A stretch of DNA of 36,693 bases. Origin: Candidatus Sumerlaeota bacterium (lineage in GTDB: Bacteria > Sumerlaeota > Sumerlaeia > JADFCW01). The stretch spans positions 1 to 36,693 of the forward strand of contig JADFCW010000025.1 in NCBI GenBank assembly GCA_017161705.1, in the 5' to 3' direction. Made by a program: the position numbers and the translations under genes. Positions 32,907 through 36,693 of the stretch are shown here, one piece after another (the stretch's first letter is position 1; the number at the start of each line of letters is the position of its first letter). The notes under the pieces were generated by a model. That model saw only the letters and a list, made by a program, of their open reading frames with translations. It searched no databases and was not told the DNA's origin.

Positions 32907-33014
32907 AAAGCGGCAGCATGGCTGCCGCAGTCCAAAGCGAAAGCATTTTATTTTGCCCTATTGGAAGTCTGCGGAGCAAAACTTTTGGAGTGCGGCAGCC
33001 ATGCTGCCGCTTTT
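32907..33014 (+). repeat. Outward-facing pair of repeat termini
   Basis: A right-type terminus (32907-32936, GCGGCAGCATGGCTGCCGC plus AGTCCAAA) is followed after a 46-base unrelated spacer by a left-type terminus (32983-33014). Compared with the 115-bp elements the two ends are in swapped order, and the usual core is absent. Confidence 0.85.
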
Positions 33015-33079
33015 CCATATTAGTTCATCGCAAGACAAGCGATTGCCCCGGCTTTTTCGGCTGCCTGAGAATCTTTCAT
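33003..33079 (-). repeat. 77-bp conserved repeat segment (copy B)
   Basis: Read on the minus strand from 33079 (ATGAAAGATT), this segment aligns without gaps to 3119-3195 and ends in the palindromic terminus at 32983-33014. It shares TTGTCTTGCGATGAAC exactly. A 19-codon frame begins at the same ATG. Further plus-side sequence to 33135 includes the palindrome GGCCACAGGCC. Confidence 0.8.
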
Positions 33080-33160
33080 TTCAAGTCAAGATCCAGCCAT
33101 CTTGCGAAGACTTTTTTGGTTGCGGCCACAGGCCACTTTAGAACCAGACCTTAGCGACTA

Positions 33161-35389
33161 TTAATAGCGGCGGCCGCGGCCGCCGCGGTCTCGGTCGCGT
33201 CCGCGGTCGCGATCCGGGGGACCTCCCGAACGCCCATGCGGATGCGCCGCAGGGCGGTGTGATTCGGACGGGCCGCCGCTGCGAGGCCCCGTGCCCGAGG
33301 CTCCGTCGGTCTGGCCGGTTTCGAGCGCCTGCCGGCGGCTGAGCCGGATTTTGCCGCTCTGCGGGTCGATGCCGATGACCTTGACCAGGAGGGTGTCGCC
33401 CTCGCGGCAGACGTCCTCGACGCGGCCGACGCGGTGGTTTTCGAGCTCGGAGATATGGACCAGACCGTCTTGTCCGGGCAGAAACTCGACAAAGCAGCCG
33501 AAATCGGCGATACGGACCACCTTGCCGCTGTAGATTTTGCCGATTTCCGGAACAGCCGTCAGACCCTTGATAATGTCAATGGCGGCCTGACTGTCCTCGG
33601 CTTTGGTCGCGGCGATGAGCACTCGCCCGTCGTCCTCGATGTCAATTTTCGTATTGGTCTTGGCCGTGATCTCGCGAATGGTCTTGCCGCCCGGGCCGAT
33701 CACGTCGCGGATGCGGTCTATCGGGATTTGGATCATGGTAATCCGCGGAGCATAGGGAGACAATTCGGGCCGCGGCTGCGGCAACACCTCGCACATCTTG
33801 TCAAGAATGAACAACCGCCCTTCGCGTGCTTGTTCGAGCGCCCGCTTGATGATCTCGAACGTCACACCTTCGATCTTGATGTCCATCTGCAGGGCCGTAA
33901 TGCCTTTGCGCGTTCCGGCGACCTTGAAGTCCATGTCGCCGAGGTGGTCTTCCAACCCGAGAATATCGCTCAGAATGGCCGCGCGATCGCCTTCCTTGAC
34001 CAGGCCCATGGCGATGCCCGAAACGGGGGCCGAAATGGGCACGCCGCAGTCCATGAGACTCAGGCTGCCGGCGCACACGCTGGCCATCGAGGACGAGCCG
34101 TTCGATTCCAAAATCTCGGACACCACCCGAATGGTATAGGGGAAATCGTCCCGTTTGGGAATGGTTGGCAGCAGGGCGCGTTCGGCGAGCGCGCCATGGC
34201 CGATTTCGCGGCGGCCCGGCCCGCGAATGGGGCGGACTTCGCCGACGCTATAGGCCGGGAAGTTGTAGTGGAGATAGAAAGGTTTGTCGCGCACGCCCAG
34301 CAGATCATCTATCAGAAGCATGTCTTCGGCGGTTCCCAGGGTGCAAACGCCAAGGGCCTGCGTCTGGCCGCGGGTGAAAAGGGCGGAACCGTGGGTGCGC
34401 GGAAGCACACCGACTTCCACCGTGATGGGGCGGATGTCAGTGGGGCCGCGTCCGTCGGCGCGAACACCCTCGTCGAGGATTTTGCGCCGCACCTCGCGCT
34501 GGTAGCAGGCATCGAACAGGTTGGCAATAATCTGTTCCTGTTCGGGGAACTCCTCGGCAAAGCGTTGTTGGACCTGCAAGCGCGCCTCGTTGAGTCGGTC
34601 CTCGCGCTCCTGTTTTTCCGTCCGTTTTTGGATTTCGGCAATCAGCGGTTTGGAGAAAGCCTCGACCGCCTCGCGCAAGACCGGGTCAACCTGCTGCGCC
34701 GTTACCGCGCGCTTGGGCAGCGCGTATTTGGCGGCGATGGCGGCCATTTCGCGGCAGAGCCTTTGAATTTCCTCGTGAGCCAGCTGCATGGCTTCGACAA
34801 TATCGGCTTCGGACACCTCGCGCGCGCCGGCCTCGACCATGTTGACGGCGTGTTCCGTGCCGGCGACCACAAGGTCCAAATCGCCCGCATCTATTTCGGC
34901 ATAGGTCGGATTCAGGATAAAGGTGCCGTCGAGACGGCCGACCCGTACGGCGGCCACCGGCGTGGTGAACGGAATGTCGGACAGCAGGAGCGCCATGGCG
35001 GTGGCGTTGAAGCCAACCAGCTCCGGCGGATTTTCGTTGTCGCTCGACAGTACGGTCACATAGACTTGCGTGTCGTCGTTATAGCCTTCAGGGAAGAGCG
35101 GCCGAAGCGGCCGGTCAATGAGTCGGGCGCGCAGCGATTCGGCGTCGGAGGGTCTTCCTTCGCGGCGGAAGAAGCTGCCGGGAATGCGGCCCGAGGCGTA
35201 AAATTTGTCGCGATAGTCCACTGTGAGGGGAAAGAAATCAATCCCCTCCCGCGCGGGACCGGCGACGACGGCGGCCAAAGCCACCGTGCCGCCTGTTTGG
35301 CCCAACACCGCGGCATTGGCCTGTTTGGCCATTCGTCCAAATTCAAAAAACAACTCTTTTCGCCCGAAGGCGACTTGCAGTCTTTCCAT
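33161..35389 (-). CDS. pnp: Polyribonucleotide nucleotidyltransferase (PNPase)
   Basis: The 742-residue protein has two RNase PH domains (about residues 1-225 and 310-530) joined by the PNPase alpha-helical domain. A KH domain (IGPGGKTIREI) and an S1 domain (GKIYSGKVVRIADFGCFVEF) follow. It degrades RNA 3' to 5' using phosphate and also extends 3' ends. Core motifs FFRREGRPSDAE, RLIDRPLRPLFPEG and ESNGSSSMASVCAGSLSLMD are intact. After the S1 domain there is an extra tail of about 50 residues ending in Arg/Gly/Asp repeats (DRGRDRDRGGRGRRY), likely to add RNA or protein contacts. AAGGAG precedes the ATG by eight bases. It follows rpsO on the same strand, a conserved order. Confidence 0.97.
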   Translation of the reverse strand: MERLQVAFGRKELFFEFGRMAKQANAAVLGQTGGTVALAAVVAGPAREGIDFFPLTVDYRDKFYASGRIPGSFFRREGRPSDAESLRARLIDRPLRPLFPEGYNDDTQVYVTVLSSDNENPPELVGFNATAMALLLSDIPFTTPVAAVRVGRLDGTFILNPTYAEIDAGDLDLVVAGTEHAVNMVEAGAREVSEADIVEAMQLAHEEIQRLCREMAAIAAKYALPKRAVTAQQVDPVLREAVEAFSKPLIAEIQKRTEKQEREDRLNEARLQVQQRFAEEFPEQEQIIANLFDACYQREVRRKILDEGVRADGRGPTDIRPITVEVGVLPRTHGSALFTRGQTQALGVCTLGTAEDMLLIDDLLGVRDKPFYLHYNFPAYSVGEVRPIRGPGRREIGHGALAERALLPTIPKRDDFPYTIRVVSEILESNGSSSMASVCAGSLSLMDCGVPISAPVSGIAMGLVKEGDRAAILSDILGLEDHLGDMDFKVAGTRKGITALQMDIKIEGVTFEIIKRALEQAREGRLFILDKMCEVLPQPRPELSPYAPRITMIQIPIDRIRDVIGPGGKTIREITAKTNTKIDIEDDGRVLIAATKAEDSQAAIDIIKGLTAVPEIGKIYSGKVVRIADFGCFVEFLPGQDGLVHISELENHRVGRVEDVCREGDTLLVKVIGIDPQSGKIRLSRRQALETGQTDGASGTGPRSGGPSESHRPAAHPHGRSGGPPDRDRGRDRDRGGRGRRY

Positions 35390-35780
35390 CGTGCATTCTC
35401 CTTATGCAGTTGTGGATAGGTCCGCACAACGGAAAGACTGTGCATCGGCCGTTTTGGCCGGCCGATTTCGGGGTTTTAGGTCGGCGCAAAGCCGGAAGAG
35501 TGAAGTGGAAAGCGGGAAGAGGAAAGGGAGTGTTTGGAAAACAAAAAATTCAGATAAAGTGCTCCGAATTTGATGATTTTTCAAACCCTCGTTTCCAACC
35601 TTCCGCCTCTCACCTCTTTCTTCTCGCTGCTCGTGGTCAAGGGAGAGCCGTCTTTGCAACGGCATAAAATCCCGAGCGCAGACCTTTCCGTCATTGGACT
35701 GTTTTGTCGAAGGGGCCGAGAATTCTCCCATCCCCTACTGTTCGCTTGTTGCTTTCCCCGGTGCCGAACCCGTGCCGCGC
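35390..35780 (-). promoter_or_regulatory. Long rpsO-pnp spacer with inverted repeats
   Basis: No gene is seen. ATCGGCC and GGCCGAT flank a 9-base loop near 35444-35466. Further on, GTTTGGAAAA and TTTTTCAAAC (35533-35587) enclose AATTC/GAATT, forming a long imperfect hairpin. A purine-rich block (about 35491-35531) and a pyrimidine-rich block (about 35590-35630) are roughly complementary. In enterobacteria the pnp leader hairpin between rpsO and pnp is an RNase III and PNPase autoregulation target; a similar role here is inference. Confidence 0.4.
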
Positions 35781-36050
35781 TTACCGCCGCAGCCCCAGGC
35801 GCTGCACCAGATTGCGGTATCGCTCGATGTCCGTCTGCCGCAGGTAGTTCAGCAGCCGCTTTCGCTGACCGACCAACATGAGCAGACCGCGCCGCGAGGC
35901 ATGGTCCTTCACGTGGGTCTTGAAATGCTCGGTCAGATTGCGGATGCGCTCCGACAGAATCGAGATCTGGACTTCGGGCGAGCCCGTGTCTTTCTCGTGT
36001 GTTTTAAATTGCTCGATCAACTCCTTTTTGCGTTCCTTGGTAACCGACAT
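35781..36050 (-). CDS. rpsO: 30S ribosomal protein S15
   Basis: The 89-residue protein has the S15 sequence throughout: [39 protein letters not shown] and [20 protein letters not shown]15 is a primary 16S rRNA-binding protein that organises the platform of the small subunit. The ATG at 36050 has GGAGGTG at ideal distance; the frame is open upstream but not homologous. It lies directly before pnp, as in many bacteria. Confidence 0.98.
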   Translation of the reverse strand: MSVTKERKKELIEQFKTHEKDTGSPEVQISILSERIRNLTEHFKTHVKDHASRRGLLMLVGQRKRLLNYLRQTDIERYRNLVQRLGLRR

Positions 36051-36181
36051 GTTGACACCTCCGCCGCGCTGTCCCTGACCGCCACCCCAGATCCCCGCTG
36101 GTGAGGCCAAGGTCTGAGCATGGGGTGAAAATGCGGACAACGCCGACATGATTTGCGCCGTTTAACAACCGGCAGATGGAT

Positions 36182-36210
36182 TCTTTGCCAGTCGGGTGGC
36201 CGGCTGTCAA
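36182..36210 (-). promoter_or_regulatory. Candidate promoter for rpsO
   Basis: On the minus strand a perfect TTGACA (36210-36205) is followed after 17 bases by CAAAGA (36187-36182). The -10 is weak. A leader of about 130 bases would precede rpsO, long enough for the feedback structures typical of ribosomal protein genes. Confidence 0.3.
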
Positions 36211-36297
36211 TCTTTTTGCGGGAAAAATATTTGCCTGCCCGCCGGCGCCGTCCGCCCCAGAGACAAAGCGCGAGCGGCGACCGGGCCGTTCCTTTTG

Positions 36298-36326
36298 TTG
36301 ACAGAGCGGGCGGAGCGGCCTATTTC
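36298..36326 (+). promoter_or_regulatory. Candidate promoter for the partial membrane glycosyltransferase gene
   Basis: TTGACA (36298-36303), 17-base spacer and TATTTC (36321-36326). The inferred start near 36333 would leave only about five bases before the ATG at 36338, so translation may be leaderless or begin at the ATG at 36359. Confidence 0.4.
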
Positions 36327-36337
36327 CCGGCGAAAGA

Positions 36338-36693
36338 ATGGACTGTGTGGCACATCGTATGCAATCGGATTTTCAGCGGCCGGCACGGCAGGGCAGGGGC
36401 ACTCGAACCGTTGTCCTGCTGATGGTTTTCTCGCTTCTTTATGCCGCGGCAGCCGCGGTTCATTTCAGCATTGGCTATCAGGATTTCGGCGACGGAAATT
36501 ATCTTTACATTGCGCGGCGCGCGGCCGACGGCGCCGTGCTCTATCGCGATATTCTGGCGCCGCAGCCGCCGTGTCATCTGCTGGTCGGCGCGGGTCTGAT
36601 TCGCTTGGGGCGGCTGTGGGGCGCGAGTGTCGAGGCGCAGTTGATTACCGTTCGCGCGTTCAGCGTGTGGCTTCATCTGGCCACGATGTTGGC
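36338..36693 (+). CDS. GT39/ArnT-like membrane glycosyltransferase, 3' truncated by window edge
   Basis: The first 118 residues are visible and the frame runs off the end. A basic N-terminus leads to a transmembrane helix (VVLLMVFSLLYAAAAVHF). Then comes a periplasmic loop with FGDGNYLYIARRAADGAVLYRDILAPQPP, the Asp-containing first-loop pattern of polyprenyl-phosphate-sugar-dependent GT39/GT83/ArnT-like enzymes. A second helix begins at HLLVGAGLIRLG. Such proteins transfer sugars to lipids or proteins on the outer face of the inner membrane. An in-frame stop at 36298 limits the start to 36338 or 36359; neither has a good ribosome site. Confidence 0.75.
   Translation, partial: MDCVAHRMQSDFQRPARQGRGTRTVVLLMVFSLLYAAAAAVHFSIGYQDFGDGNYLYIARRAADGAVLYRDILAPQPPCHLLVGAGLIRLGRLWGASVEAQLITVRAFSVWLHLATML

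Noticed and set aside
33434-35419. Long open frame of 661 codons antisense to pnp
   Set aside because: It mirrors pnp throughout; high GC content at third positions leaves the opposite strand open. No motifs or ribosome site.
36385-36420. tRNA T-arm-like GGTTCGAG on the minus strand
   Set aside because: No matching T stem, anticodon arm or acceptor stem; it lies inside the partial membrane protein gene.

Overview
The window reads as chromosome from a high-GC, Gram-negative-type bacterium with many secreted proteins. It carries core genes (recA, rpsO, pnp, rpe, zapA) and a Ser/Thr kinase. It also has a PilB/GspE ATPase, a bacillithiol-type BshC with a PIG-L deacetylase, a HzsA-related cytochrome, large DUF1349/DNRLRE-like surface proteins and a lone microcompartment shell gene. 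This mix is common in PVC-like and candidate phyla (for example Sumerlaeota, Hydrogenedentota, Planctomycetota). The exact phylum is inference and cannot be fixed here. No rRNA, tRNA, CRISPR array, phage or transposase gene was found.

Layout. At 1-1.2 kb is the 3' part of a Pro/Ser-rich then Trp/Tyr-rich protein, closed by a strong terminator. At 1.2-3.1 kb a Flp-pilin-like peptide is translationally coupled to a membrane Ser/Thr kinase. At 3.4-9.5 kb come a PIG-L deacetylase, a convergent PilB/GspE ATPase, then an MFS transporter overlapping bshC. At 9.6-12.6 kb is a + strand cluster: ZapB-like coiled coil, zapA, small membrane protein, recA and a YhcC-type radical SAM protein. At 12.6-14.8 kb lie a 115-bp repeat, a gene remnant, a secreted EEP phosphatase/nuclease and rpe. 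At 15.2-24.1 kb are secreted proteins: a 1052-aa mosaic surface protein, a three-CXXCH HzsA-like protein, a sialidase/DUF4185-like protein and a DUF1349-like protein.

At 24.1-26.7 kb are a Rieske-like ferredoxin and IscU-like scaffold, a small membrane protein, an SDR and a solitary BMC-H shell protein. At 26.9-32.6 kb are a GT4 glycosyltransferase, two 115-bp repeats, a secreted coiled-coil protein, a cupin, a GT2 glycosyltransferase and an NrnA-type DHH phosphatase. At 32.6-36.7 kb come more repeats, the rpsO-pnp pair, and the start of a GT39/ArnT-like membrane protein running off the end.

The most unusual structure is a family of intergenic repeats built on the near-palindrome GCGGCAGCATGGCTGCCGC. 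Three copies are exactly 115 bp, with 31-bp terminal inverted repeats and a 53-bp core. In one copy the core is inverted relative to otherwise matching left flank and left terminus. Related single termini occur at two other loci, each next to a conserved 77-bp segment. This looks like a non-autonomous mobile or structural element family with flipping cores.
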